Assembly (NCBI RefSeq): GCF_042682785.1
Contig: NZ_JBHUIB010000003.1
Span: 186,001 to 250,000 of the forward strand
DNA from: Thalassotalea_F euphylliae
Lineage (GTDB): Bacteria; Pseudomonadota; Gammaproteobacteria; Enterobacterales; Alteromonadaceae
Direction of reading: 5' to 3'
Length of the DNA: 64,000 nucleotides
Part shown: positions 43,045-52,415 of the stretch, one piece after another
Layout: every line of letters starts with the position of its first letter
How positions within the stretch are numbered: position 1 is the stretch's first letter
The notes under the pieces: generated by a model
What the model was told of the DNA's origin: nothing
Database searches by the model: none
Seen by the model: only the letters and a program-made list of their open reading frames with translations
Program-made: the position numbers and the translations under genes

Positions 43045-44064
43045 ATGGCACAGAAATTTGACGTGTGTGTATTGGGCGCAACAGGTCTTGTAGGCAAAAC
43101 AATCATTGAGTTACTGGAGCAACGTGACTTTCCAGTGAACAATCTCTACCCGTTAGCAAGTGCGCGCTCTGCTGGAGAGTTTATTGAATTTAACGGTAAA
43201 AGCGTAGAAGTGTTAGATGCTGACAACTTCGACTGGAGCCAAGCACAGATTGGTTTCTTCTCAGCTGGCGGCTCAATTTCTGCTAAATATGCACCAATGG
43301 CTGGTGATGCCGGTTGTGTAGTTATTGATAACACGTCTGAGTTTCGCTACGAGCCTGACGTACCATTAGTTGTGCCTGAAGTGAACCCTCATGCGCTAGC
43401 TGATTACCGCAATCGTAATATTATTGCGAACCCAAACTGTTCGACTATCCAAATGTTGGTTGCGTTGAAGCCTATTTACGATGCTGTTGGCATTGACCGT
43501 ATCAACGTTTGTACATACCAATCGGTGTCTGGCGCAGGTAAAGAAGCGATGGATGAGTTGGCGAAGCAATGTGCGGATTTGCTCAGTGGTAAGCCTGTAG
43601 AGTCAAAAAGCTTTTCTCGTCAAATAGCATTTAATGTCATTCCTCAAATTGATGTGTTCCAAGATAACGGTTACACCAAAGAAGAAATGAAAATGGTATG
43701 GGAAACGCAAAAGATTTTTGGTGACGATACTATTCGCGTTAACCCGACTGCAGTTCGTGTTCCAGTATTCTTCGGTCATGCGGAAGCAATTCATATTGAA
43801 ACAGGCGCGCCAATCTCGGCTGAAGCTGTTAAAGATTTGCTAAAAGATGCACCAGGTGTCGAGCTTTGTGAAAAAGATGAAGACTTTCCTACGCAAATTG
43901 GCGAAGCAAGTGGAATGGACGCGACCTTTGTTGGACGTATTCGTGAAGATATTAGCCATAATCAAGGCATTAACTTATGGGTTGTGGCAGACAATGTGCG
44001 CAAAGGCGCGGCAACAAACAGTATTCAAATTGCCGAATTGTTGATTAGTGAGTATTTATCGTAA
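43045..44064 (+). CDS. asd: Aspartate-semialdehyde dehydrogenase
   Basis: Makes L-aspartate semialdehyde for lysine, diaminopimelate, methionine and threonine. 339 residues from the ATG at 43045 (MAQKFDVCVLGATGLVG), preceded by GAGAGGA; an upstream GTG at 43018 is less likely. NADP site GATGLVGKTIIELLEQR; catalytic Cys in IANPNCSTIQMLVAL (about 130); QSVSGAGKEAMDEL and RVPVFFGHAEAIHIE complete the active site. In E. coli the gene between pdxB and truA encodes the Asd-like protein Usg; here the residues needed for catalysis are present, so I call it a working enzyme. Confidence 0.92.
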   Translation: MAQKFDVCVLGATGLVGKTIIELLEQRDFPVNNLYPLASARSAGEFIEFNGKSVEVLDADNFDWSQAQIGFFSAGGSISAKYAPMAGDAGCVVIDNTSEFRYEPDVPLVVPEVNPHALADYRNRNIIANPNCSTIQMLVALKPIYDAVGIDRINVCTYQSVSGAGKEAMDELAKQCADLLSGKPVESKSFSRQIAFNVIPQIDVFQDNGYTKEEMKMVWETQKIFGDDTIRVNPTAVRVPVFFGHAEAIHIETGAPISAEAVKDLLKDAPGVELCEKDEDFPTQIGEASGMDATFVGRIREDISHNQGINLWVVADNVRKGAATNSIQIAELLISEYLS

Positions 44065-44095
44065 TCGCTATTTGATTCATTTTTAAAGAAATTTT

Positions 44096-44129
44096 AAAAG
44101 CGGCCGCTATATAGTTAGGCCGCTTTTTT
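44096..44129 (+). terminator. Intrinsic terminator of pdxB-asd
   Basis: A 10-bp stem (AAAAGCGGCC / GGCCGCTTTT) with a 12-base loop and a T-run. Confidence 0.88.
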
Positions 44130-44307
44130 GTGCCTGATAGATCTATTATTCAAACTAATAACTGCTCAATGTTTCCTTATAATTTAGGTGTATTTGATTG
44201 GTTTTTAATGGTATTTGTTTTACGGTTGGAATAAACTTTGCTTTGAAATTCTGTGGAACAGAAAGCCAATTTTTTGGCAGATAAAGATAATAACTAGGAA
44301 ATCCTTA

Positions 44308-47300
44308 ATGCTACGACTGTTTACCCTGTGTATTTGTCAGGTTCTAATAGCCAGTGTCATCATTGCTTGTACGCCTACTGTAACGGCGCAAGAAGCAGGT
44401 GTTCGCATTCGTGGTCCCAAAACAACAGACGTTTATCCATATGAACGTTATGGTCCTATTACAAACAACGATACGCTTTGGAAAATAGCATTAACGGTAA
44501 GACCTGCGCCGACGGTGACGGTTTACCAAGTCATGCAGGCGCTATATCAATTGAATCCGCAAGCGTTTGTTGACCAAAACCGTAACCATCTTGTTAATGG
44601 TCAGTACCTGAATATTCCTTCAATCAGTGAGATAAATGCTGTAGACCCATTTTTAGCGAAGCGCATGGCGCAACAGGATGACAGAAGCTGGCAGAGGAAG
44701 GTTGCTAAAAAAGACGAGAAAGTTGAGGTCAAACCTGAAGAGCTTTCGGTTAAGAAAAAAGATTTGGAGCTTGCCAAATCTGAAATTAATGAACAACTAA
44801 AAACACAAAATACCGAACAAACCAAGCGTTTGGAAACGATCCAAAACGACGTTTTAGATTCTATTGATGGTTTACAAGCTATCTTGCAAGAAAACGAATC
44901 GCTTAAGGGGCGTTTAACTAATTTCAATGAGCAACTTGACGTATTGCAAGGGGAAGTAGCCAAGGGGCAGGAAGTTAAGCAACAAATGGACAGTATGTTG
45001 CAACTTCAAAAAGAGCTGCTAGCTAAAGCGGAAGAGCGCGAGCGTCAATTATTATTGGAAAAACAACAAGCAGAGTTAGAAAAGCAAAACTGGATGTCTA
45101 GCCTGTGGTTTAAAGTGCTGATGGGCACATTACCGGCGTTATTGATTGCAAGTGCTATCGCATTCTTCGTTATACGCAAGAAAAAGCAGCAACAAGAGCC
45201 CACCACGGAAACGGTCGCTAAAGAAGCAGCGCCAGTAGATACGTTAGAAGAAACTGTAGCTGATGATACATCGAGTGAGCTAGATGGTACTCTCGACAAC
45301 GAATTAGAGTTAGATGGAGAGCTGTCTTTAGATGATGAACTATCCATTGATCTTACCGAGTCGGAAGATGACTCTGAAGACTTGTTCGGTGACGATTTAG
45401 ATGATTTGGATGACGAGCTACTGAATGAAGAATTTAGTGATGATGTCATTCATTTAGATGATGATTTAGATGAACTAGACGATCTTGAAGATATTTCTCT
45501 TGATGACGACTTAGATGCGCCAATTGAAGAAAGTGAACCATTGGAAGGTGGTGAGCTTGCACAAGACGACCTTAATGATCTGTTGTCTGGTGTAGATGAT
45601 GACAAGGAAGATGAGCCTCTAGAGGGCGGTGAGCTCGATCAAGGTGACCTAGATAACTTGTTATCAGGCTTAGATGATAGTGATGAGAGTGAGCCATTAG
45701 ATGGTGGCGAGCTAGGACAAGATGATTTAGATGCACTACTGTCAGGTGCAGCTGAAGGCGCCTCTGACGATGAGGGACCTGATGTTGATGACATTCTTGG
45801 TGAAATCGCGGATGAAAACGAAGCTGCAGAAGCAGACCCTCGAAATAAAGTAGATGCCATTGAAGATGGCGCCGATGTTACAGACCCTGACGATATCGAC
45901 GCTTTGTTGAATAGCGTAAATGCAGAGCCAGAAGAAAGTGCTGCACAAGACATTCCAGATGGCGCCGATGTCACAGACCCTGACGATATCGATGCTTTGT
46001 TGAATAGCGTAAATGCAGAGCCAGAAGAAAGTGCTGCACAAGACATTCCAGATGGCGCCGATGTCACAGATCCTGACGATATCGACGCCCTGTTGAATAG
46101 TGTGAGCGCTGAGCCAGAGACGAGTGCTGCGCAAGACATCCCAGATGACGCCGATGTTACAGACCCTAACGATATCGATGCTCTATTAAATAGTGTAAAT
46201 GCAGAGTCAGAAGAAAGTGCGGCACAAGATATTCCTGATGATGCTGATGTTACAGATCCTGATGATATTGATGCATTGTTAAACAGTGTAAACGCTGAAC
46301 CCGAAACAACGGTTGCAGACGATATTCCTGATGGCGCAGACGTTACAGATCCCGATGATATCGACGCGTTATTAGACAGCATTGGGACAGAGCCTGAAGC
46401 AGCTGTTGCGGACAATATTCCTGACGGTGCAGATGTCACAGATCCCGACGACATTGATGCACTACTAGATAGTATAGGTACCGATCCAGCCGCAGAATTA
46501 GGACCAGAAGACAACCTGGCTGAAAACATCCCAGACGGTGCAGATGTTACAGACCCAGATGATATTGATGCTTTACTTGATAGTATCGGTGGCGGCGATA
46601 CTACAGATATTGTTGCAGATGAATTGAATGAAACAGAAGAAGTGACAGATCCCGATGATATCGACGCGTTGATTGATAGCATGGGGGTTGAAGTTGCAGA
46701 AGAGCCATTAGCGGAGTCGTTGTCGACTAATATCGATGAATCGAATGAAACGGATTCAGAGCAAGCCGAACACCAGGCGCAGATTGACAGCTTTACTGAA
46801 GAATATGTGGCTCCTTTCTTGTCAGCTGATTTTAGTGACATTATTGAATCAGGCGAGAGTGAACAGGAGGACGACGCTGATAACTCCCCGCCAGCTATTG
46901 ATGATGAAATAACGGCGAATGATGTTGATATTGACGATCTGATTGAGCAAGTTTCGAAAGAACAATCAGATGGTAGCGAGGACGATTTTGACTTAGGCAG
47001 TGATTTGCCAGAAGCGTCTAATGTTGATAGTACAGATAGCATTGATGAAGATAAAACAGTCGATATTGCGAGTACGGATGAGCAACCAGCCACTGACTTA
47101 GGTGATGTGTTGTTACCTGAAGATGAGGCTAATGATGTACCAGAGCCTTTGGCACAAGACTCCGTTATTGAAGAGTTGAGTGATGACCTAGATATCGACG
47201 CGCTGATTGCTGACAGCCAGCAAGAACAGAGTTCCACAGATGAAATTGACATTGGAGATGATTTACTCGGTGGATTTGACTTGGGTGAAGATGCTTCCGT

Positions 47301-47979
47301 TGAAGAAGACGTTGTTTCTGACATTGAGCAAGCGGTAAATAGTGAATTTGATGAATCGACCCTGTCAGAATTGTTAACTGAAGAAAAAGAAGCAACCACT
47401 CCAGTTGAACTGTCACCCGACTTTACCGACAGTAATGTGCTAGCTGATTTGCTCGCTGAAGAGCAATCAACCAAAGATGAAGTGTCGGAAGCCAGTGAAA
47501 TTGATGATATTCAAGAGCTTGATAGCTTAGATTTTGATGAGCTTCTTGCCAACATTGAAGAAGAGTCTACGACAACCTCATCAGAGGGAGACTTTGATTT
47601 AACGGATGGTTTAGATATCGGAGATGATATCAGCGATATGCCGACAGAAGCGCCTGAGCCAAAACCTAAACCGGTTGAGAATGATGACTTTGTCTCAGTA
47701 GACTCTTTGCTTTCTGACAGCTTAGAACCCTCTGTAGATGAACCTTATAACAAAACTAATATTGATGTGGGCTTAGGTGAATTCCCTGAATTTACGGGCG
47801 GAGGCGGTGAGTTTGATTCCGACGAAGACGATAACGGAATTGCTGCTAAGTTAGATTTAGCAAAAGTTTACATCGAGATTGGTGATGCCGAGAATGCTGA
47901 AATAATCTTACAAGATGTGGTTGAGCTTGGAGATCCACAACAGCAATTTGAAGCCCAGCAATTGCTTGATAACCTATAA
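44308..47979 (+). CDS. fimV: FimV/HubP polar hub protein
   Basis: Large polar organiser; in Vibrio HubP recruits chromosome, flagellar and chemotaxis partners, in Pseudomonas FimV is needed for type IV pilus function. 1223 residues from 44308, preceded by AGGAAA. Order: N-terminal signal (MLRLFTLCICQVLIAS; a Cys at 21 in IIAC also fits a lipobox), a LysM-like periplasmic domain (about 47-105, ITNNDTLWKIALTVRPAPTV), a coiled coil (about 145-265), one membrane helix (about 267-287, then RKKKQQ), a long acidic cytoplasmic region of about 850 residues with two repeat families, and a conserved C-terminal TPR-like end (AAKLDLAKVYIEIGDAENAEIIL). Strong terminator after the stop. Confidence 0.95.
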   Translation: MLRLFTLCICQVLIASVIIACTPTVTAQEAGVRIRGPKTTDVYPYERYGPITNNDTLWKIALTVRPAPTVTVYQVMQALYQLNPQAFVDQNRNHLVNGQYLNIPSISEINAVDPFLAKRMAQQDDRSWQRKVAKKDEKVEVKPEELSVKKKDLELAKSEINEQLKTQNTEQTKRLETIQNDVLDSIDGLQAILQENESLKGRLTNFNEQLDVLQGEVAKGQEVKQQMDSMLQLQKELLAKAEERERQLLLEKQQAELEKQNWMSSLWFKVLMGTLPALLIASAIAFFVIRKKKQQQEPTTETVAKEAAPVDTLEETVADDTSSELDGTLDNELELDGELSLDDELSIDLTESEDDSEDLFGDDLDDLDDELLNEEFSDDVIHLDDDLDELDDLEDISLDDDLDAPIEESEPLEGGELAQDDLNDLLSGVDDDKEDEPLEGGELDQGDLDNLLSGLDDSDESEPLDGGELGQDDLDALLSGAAEGASDDEGPDVDDILGEIADENEAAEADPRNKVDAIEDGADVTDPDDIDALLNSVNAEPEESAAQDIPDGADVTDPDDIDALLNSVNAEPEESAAQDIPDGADVTDPDDIDALLNSVSAEPETSAAQDIPDDADVTDPNDIDALLNSVNAESEESAAQDIPDDADVTDPDDIDALLNSVNAEPETTVADDIPDGADVTDPDDIDALLDSIGTEPEAAVADNIPDGADVTDPDDIDALLDSIGTDPAAELGPEDNLAENIPDGADVTDPDDIDALLDSIGGGDTTDIVADELNETEEVTDPDDIDALIDSMGVEVAEEPLAESLSTNIDESNETDSEQAEHQAQIDSFTEEYVAPFLSADFSDIIESGESEQEDDADNSPPAIDDEITANDVDIDDLIEQVSKEQSDGSEDDFDLGSDLPEASNVDSTDSIDEDKTVDIASTDEQPATDLGDVLLPEDEANDVPEPLAQDSVIEELSDDLDIDALIADSQQEQSSTDEIDIGDDLLGGFDLGEDASVEEDVVSDIEQAVNSEFDESTLSELLTEEKEATTPVELSPDFTDSNVLADLLAEEQSTKDEVSEASEIDDIQELDSLDFDELLANIEEESTTTSSEGDFDLTDGLDIGDDISDMPTEAPEPKPKPVENDDFVSVDSLLSDSLEPSVDEPYNKTNIDVGLGEFPEFTGGGGEFDSDEDDNGIAAKLDLAKVYIEIGDAENAEIILQDVVELGDPQQQFEAQQLLDNL
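45865..46680 (+). repeat. 93-bp tandem repeats inside fimV
   Basis: Seven units start at 45865, 45958, 46051, 46144, 46237, 46330 and 46423, spaced exactly 93 bases; an eighth at 46534 follows a 111-base unit and a ninth, degenerate one lies near 46639. Each encodes about 31 residues with the core GADVTDPDDIDALLNSV and an acidic linker. Units 1 and 2 differ at only two bases, indicating recent duplication; later units diverge. Three shorter, related units (ESEPLEGGELxQDDLxxLLSG) precede them from about 45530 to 45750. Confidence 0.95.
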
Positions 47980-47981
47980 AT

Positions 47982-48009
47982 AAAAAACGCCGCTTTAGCG
48001 GCGTTTTTT
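47982..48009 (+). terminator. Strong intrinsic terminator of fimV
   Basis: A perfect 12-bp stem (AAAAAACGCCGC / GCGGCGTTTTTT) with a TTTA loop directly after the stop codon. Confidence 0.95.
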
Positions 48010-48087
48010 ATATCTCTACAAACACTTGAACGTAGAATTCAATAGCAAAATCGACGATAATGCGCGCCGAATTTGTAGGAGAAAAGT

Positions 48088-48873
48088 ATGCGTTACGCAT
48101 TAGGTATTGAGTACGACGGCAAAAATTATTGTGGGTGGCAAAAGCAAAACCATTCACCAAGTGTCCAAGAGACATTGGAAAAAGCACTGTCTAAAATAGC
48201 CGATGAACCCATAGAGATTGTTTGTGCTGGTCGTACAGACACCGGTGTAAATGCAACTAATCAGGTTATTCATTTTAATACGACAAAGTGTAGAAAGGAT
48301 GTGGCTTGGACGTTAGGCGTTAATACTAACCTTCCAAAAGATATTGCAGTGCGTTGGGTGAAAGAGGTCGGCGAAGATTTCCATGCCCGTTTTAGTGCGA
48401 CATCTCGTCGATATCGATACATCATCAATAACTCGCCTTTTCGCCCTGCCATTCTCTCAAGTGGGGTTACTTTTTGTCATCATCCACTAAATGAAGAAGA
48501 TATGCATGAAGCTGCGCAAGTATTAGTTGGCGAGAATGACTTTACATCATTTCGTACAGTACATTGTCAAGCTAACTCACCAATTAGAACGCTTCACCAT
48601 TGCAATGTTACGCGAACAGGAAACTTTCTTGTCTTGGATGTAAAAGGCAATGCATTTTTACATCATATGATTCGCAATATAGCTGGCAGCTTGATACGAG
48701 TGGGGCGAGGGTTAGAAACAATTGAATGGATTGCCGAAGTCTTGGCTGCGAGGAATCGCTGTGTAGCCGGTATGACAGCACCAGCAGGTGGATTGTATTT
48801 TGTCGATGTAGACTACCCTGAAGAGTTCTGTATCCCTAAACCGCCTCTTGGCCCTCTTTTTTTACCGGACTAA
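48088..48873 (+). CDS. truA: tRNA pseudouridine(38-40) synthase TruA
   Basis: Converts uridines 38-40 of the anticodon arm to pseudouridine. 261 residues. MRYALGIEYDGKNYCGWQKQ opens the fold; the catalytic Asp is D51 in CAGRTDTGVNATNQVIHF; FHARFSATSRRYRYIINN and FLHHMIRNIAGSLIRVGRG are the other family blocks. GTAGGAG precedes the ATG. The accD promoter lies in the 160 bases downstream. Confidence 0.97.
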   Translation: MRYALGIEYDGKNYCGWQKQNHSPSVQETLEKALSKIADEPIEIVCAGRTDTGVNATNQVIHFNTTKCRKDVAWTLGVNTNLPKDIAVRWVKEVGEDFHARFSATSRRYRYIINNSPFRPAILSSGVTFCHHPLNEEDMHEAAQVLVGENDFTSFRTVHCQANSPIRTLHHCNVTRTGNFLVLDVKGNAFLHHMIRNIAGSLIRVGRGLETIEWIAEVLAARNRCVAGMTAPAGGLYFVDVDYPEEFCIPKPPLGPLFLPD

Positions 48874-49036
48874 GACCGCACACTTACGAACAACACAGAC
48901 CAGTTTTTTGTAACATTCCAACCCTAAACTATGGTTTAATTCGCCGTTATATTTGATTTGAATACTAATTTACCGTAGGTTGATGCAAAACTAACCATCA
49001 GTCTGCGTCAATTTTTGCAATAGGCATTATTAATTT

Positions 49037-49894
49037 ATGAGCTGGATAGAAAAAATTCTCCCTAAAGCTAAAAGCACCCAAAAAAGAAATATTCCAGAAG
49101 GTGTTTGGCTCAAGTGTGGTGCATGTAATGCGATGCTCTACAAAGTCGAAGTAGAGCGACAAAACTTCGTATGTCCAAAATGTGATCACCATATGCGTAT
49201 ATCTGCTCGCAAGCGCATAGAAAGCTTCCTTGATCAGTCAGAGCGCGTTGAGCTAGGTGAAGAGCTTGAGCCGCAAGATATTCTAAAGTTCAAAGATTCT
49301 AAGCGTTATAAAGACCGTATCTCAGCGGCGCAAAAAGCAACTGGTGAAAAAGATGCACTTGTTGTTATGCGTGGTGAACTTCATGGAATGCCAGTTGTTG
49401 CCGCTGCATTTGAATTCTCCTTCCTTGGCGGTTCTATGGCATCTGTAGTGGGCGCTCGCTTTGTTAAGGCGGTGGAATATTGTTTAGAGCATAACACACC
49501 GTTAATTTGTTTCTCTGCAAGTGGTGGTGCGCGTATGCAGGAAGCGTTGTTCTCGTTAATGCAAATGGCAAAAACAAGCGCTGCATTGGCAAAAATGAGT
49601 GAAAAAGGTTTACCTTACGTATCAGTGCTGACAGATCCTACTATGGGTGGCGTATCAGCAAGTTTGGCTATGCTTGGCGATATTAACGTTGCTGAACCCA
49701 AAGCGCTTATCGGCTTTGCTGGTCCTCGTGTTATCGAACAAACGGTACGTGAAAAGCTTCCTGAAGGCTTCCAGCGAAGCGAGTTCTTGCTCGAGAAAGG
49801 GGCAATCGATTTAATTGTTGACCGCCGTGAAATGCGAGATACACTAGCGCGCTTATTGTCTAAGTTTATGGGGCAGCCAAGTCTGGCACAGTAA
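49037..49894 (+). CDS. accD: Acetyl-CoA carboxylase carboxyltransferase beta subunit
   Basis: Together with AccA it transfers the carboxyl group from biotin to acetyl-CoA, making malonyl-CoA for fatty acid synthesis. 285 residues. The four-cysteine zinc ribbon (C27, C30, C46, C49) is intact, followed by the crotonase-like core: FEFSFLGGSMASVVGARF, CFSASGGARMQEAL and PTMGGVSASLAMLGD. The stop codon is immediately followed by the folC start with no gap, so the two are coupled. Confidence 0.98.
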   Translation: MSWIEKILPKAKSTQKRNIPEGVWLKCGACNAMLYKVEVERQNFVCPKCDHHMRISARKRIESFLDQSERVELGEELEPQDILKFKDSKRYKDRISAAQKATGEKDALVVMRGELHGMPVVAAAFEFSFLGGSMASVVGARFVKAVEYCLEHNTPLICFSASGGARMQEALFSLMQMAKTSAALAKMSEKGLPYVSVLTDPTMGGVSASLAMLGDINVAEPKALIGFAGPRVIEQTVREKLPEGFQRSEFLLEKGAIDLIVDRREMRDTLARLLSKFMGQPSLAQ

Positions 49895-51166
49895 ATGACA
49901 ACCGCTTTTGATAAAAGCCATTGTGACAATTGGTCGTTGTCACAATGGCTTTGTTATTTAGAGACCATTCACACCAAAGAAATTGATTTAGGACTTGCAC
50001 GTATTTCGCAAGTATCCAATCGCCTAGGTATCAATCTTAAGAACAGTAAAGTTATTACTGTAGCTGGCACCAATGGGAAAGGCACTACTTGTGCTTTCCT
50101 GGAAAACTATTTGCGCCAAATTGGGCACTCTGTTGCTGTCTATTCATCTCCTCATATTGAAAAGTTTAATGAACGCTTGCGACTCGACGGTGTTGACGTC
50201 GAAGATGTGTCTTGGGTGGAGGCATTGCGCAAAATTGAGATAGTGCGAGAAGAAATTAGCCTGACCTATTACGAGTTCACTACACTCGCAGCATTGTTGA
50301 TTTTGCAAAGAATTACGCCTGACTTTGTCATTTTGGAAGTGGGTTTAGGTGGCAGATTAGATGCAACCAATATTATCGATGCTGACTGCAGTGTGCTGAC
50401 GACAGTCGATTTAGATCACCAAGCGTTTCTTGGAAATGACAGAGAAACTATAGGTTTCGAAAAAGCGGGAATATTTAGAGCCGGTAAGCCGGCTATTATT
50501 GGCGATGTTTGTCCGCCCAACTCTGTAATTCGCTTTGCGACAGAGATAAAAGCGAATTGCATTGTTCGCAATAAATCGTTCAGTGTTGAGCATGGCGATT
50601 CTGGCTGGTCATGGACTTGTGGCGACACAACATTAGACACATTACCGTGGCCTCATATTCCGTTGGATAATGTCGCGACGGCATTGGCATCACTTCTATC
50701 ACTCAATGTGAACCTTGAACGAGAACTTACCCAAAAAGTTATCGAGAAAACAAAAGTTGCGGGCCGCACTGAGTTATTCAACGACAATTGTGAGGTTATG
50801 CTTGACGTAGGCCATAACCCCCAGGCTGCAAGATATTTAGCAGAAGTGGTTTCATCGAGACGGTATTCGGCGGTTCATGCCGTACTAGGCATGATGAAAG
50901 ACAAAGACATTTCTAGCACGATTAATATTATGAAAGACGTTGTAGATAGCTGGTATTTTGCTACGCTTACGGGCGATCGTGCGGCAAAATCTCTAGATAT
51001 CAGCGAATTAGCACAAGACATGTCAATCAGTGGGAATTGCTTTGACAATGTCGTTGAGGCTTATACAATGGCTCAAAAAAATGCGCGTTCTGACGAATTG
51101 GTGTTAGTGTTTGGTTCGTTTTTCACGGTAGCTGAAATTCGCCCTATGCTGCTTGAACGCACGTAA
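49895..51166 (+). CDS. folC: Bifunctional dihydrofolate/folylpolyglutamate synthase
   Basis: Adds glutamate to dihydropteroate and then to tetrahydrofolates. 423 residues of the Mur-ligase fold: the ATP loop VAGTNGKGTTCAFLENYL (about 55-72), the SSPHIEKFNERLR segment, EVGLGGRLDATNII, and the C-terminal motifs VMLDVGHNPQAARYL and HAVLGMMKDKDIS. Starts on the base after the accD stop. The dedD gene follows after 21 bases; same order as in E. coli. Confidence 0.96.
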   Translation: MTTAFDKSHCDNWSLSQWLCYLETIHTKEIDLGLARISQVSNRLGINLKNSKVITVAGTNGKGTTCAFLENYLRQIGHSVAVYSSPHIEKFNERLRLDGVDVEDVSWVEALRKIEIVREEISLTYYEFTTLAALLILQRITPDFVILEVGLGGRLDATNIIDADCSVLTTVDLDHQAFLGNDRETIGFEKAGIFRAGKPAIIGDVCPPNSVIRFATEIKANCIVRNKSFSVEHGDSGWSWTCGDTTLDTLPWPHIPLDNVATALASLLSLNVNLERELTQKVIEKTKVAGRTELFNDNCEVMLDVGHNPQAARYLAEVVSSRRYSAVHAVLGMMKDKDISSTINIMKDVVDSWYFATLTGDRAAKSLDISELAQDMSISGNCFDNVVEAYTMAQKNARSDELVLVFGSFFTVAEIRPMLLERT

Positions 51167-51187
51167 TAACTTTACGAGGAAGTTAGC

Positions 51188-51838
51188 TTGTCTACGCCGT
51201 TTCAAAATAGATTAGTAGGTACCGTCATTGTTGCTGCGGCGGTGATCATCTTCTTACCCGATATTCTTGATGGTGAAAAAGAAACGTATCAAGCAGACTT
51301 TGAAGCCATTCCAGAAGCGCCAGCATTTCAAGGCGCACAAGAACACAAAGCATTTCCTGAAGAAAAGCTTAACGCCATTCCAACTGAGCAGTTAAGTGAT
51401 GAAGAAGCACAAGATGACTTGTTAGCGATTGAACAAGCAACAGATGACTCGGCGGGTGAACCCAATACTTCCGACAACCAAACAACTCAGGTTGTAGCAG
51501 TGAAAAAGGAGCCCGTAATTGCTGAGACAGCAAGTAAAGTTGTTGAGACGACAAGCAAGCCTCCTAAGCCACTGCCGCCCGTGGCTAAAGAGCAGAATGC
51601 ATGGGTTATTCATTTAGGTAGTTTTAAACATCAAAAAAACGTTGATGATCTAATGCGCAAGCTTAAAGCAGGCGGTTATACGGCATTCACTCAGCCAATT
51701 AAAACGCAGAAAGGGACGTTGACTAAGGTCATCGTTGGCCCAAGCCTGAATAAAGCAGAACTGCAAAAGAATATTCCGGAATTGAAGAAACTGACCAAAG
51801 TGCAAGGGCGCTTGGCTAAATTCAAAGTAACAAAATAA
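51188..51838 (+). CDS. dedD: DedD-like SPOR-domain protein
   Basis: 216 residues, start codon TTG at 51188 after GAGGAAG. A single membrane helix (about 7-24, NRLVGTVIVAAAVIIFLPDIL), a long acidic, then Pro/Lys-rich linker, and a C-terminal SPOR domain (about 138-215): WVIHLGSFKHQKNVDDLMRKLKAGGYTAF. SPOR domains bind septal peptidoglycan stripped of stem peptides, so the protein should gather at the division site. Position between folC and cvpA is the same as E. coli dedD. Confidence 0.92.
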   Translation: MSTPFQNRLVGTVIVAAAVIIFLPDILDGEKETYQADFEAIPEAPAFQGAQEHKAFPEEKLNAIPTEQLSDEEAQDDLLAIEQATDDSAGEPNTSDNQTTQVVAVKKEPVIAETASKVVETTSKPPKPLPPVAKEQNAWVIHLGSFKHQKNVDDLMRKLKAGGYTAFTQPIKTQKGTLTKVIVGPSLNKAELQKNIPELKKLTKVQGRLAKFKVTK

Positions 51839-51908
51839 TAAAAACGTTAGTAGAGCGGTCGCGCATCTGTTAGAATGCGCGCCACTAATTTCTTGAGATT
51901 GCTCATTT

Positions 51909-52391
51909 ATGGTTTGGATCGATTATGCCATTCTGGTTGTTATTGGCATATCAACCTTGGTTAGTCTGATACGCGGATTTGTGAAAGAAGCAGTATCCCT
52001 CGTTATCTGGATCGGCGCGTTTTTTATCGCCAGTACCTTTTATCCAAACTTAGCAGCCCTCCTTACTAATATCTCTGATCATTTCCTTCGAAATGCGGCA
52101 GCCATTGCCATTCTCTTTATTGCAACATTAATTCTAGGTGCCTTAGTTAATTACCTGATTGGTCAATTAGTGCAAAAAACAGGGCTGTCTGGAACGGATC
52201 GCGTATTAGGGTTAGCGTTTGGCGGCTTACGAGGTGTACTTATTGTTAGCGCTCTGTTGTTCTTTATGGATGCTTTTTCTTCAGCGTCTTCTACAACGTG
52301 GTGGCAAGCATCTACACTTATTCCAGAGTTCAAGTTAGTGATTGAGTGGTTCTTTGAATATCTCAAACAAAGTTCAAGCTTTTTAACGTAA
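51909..52391 (+). CDS. cvpA: CvpA family membrane protein
   Basis: 160 residues with four membrane helices: MVWIDYAILVVIGISTLVSLIRGFVKEAVSLVIWIGAF is the family's N-terminus and GTDRVLGLAFGGLRGVLIVSALL the second conserved block. Known in enterobacteria for colicin V production and envelope tolerance; molecular function unsettled. GAGATT precedes the ATG. purF follows after 24 bases. Confidence 0.95.
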   Translation: MVWIDYAILVVIGISTLVSLIRGFVKEAVSLVIWIGAFFIASTFYPNLAALLTNISDHFLRNAAAIAILFIATLILGALVNYLIGQLVQKTGLSGTDRVLGLAFGGLRGVLIVSALLFFMDAFSSASSTTWWQASTLIPEFKLVIEWFFEYLKQSSSFLT

Positions 52392-52415
52392 ACACATTCT
52401 GCGGAGAATTGGTTC

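Noticed and set aside
45742..46134. Second antisense open frame in the fimV repeats
   Set aside because: Repeats with the same period as the DNA array; shadow of fimV.
45865..46680. Possible CRISPR array
   Set aside because: Regular spacing, but the units are directly adjoining, coding and in frame; no unique spacers and no cas genes.
45639..47474. 611-codon open frame on the minus strand, antisense to fimV
   Set aside because: Ser-rich and repetitive, a by-product of the acidic Asp/Glu codons and 93-base repeats of fimV; no start signals and no protein-like features.
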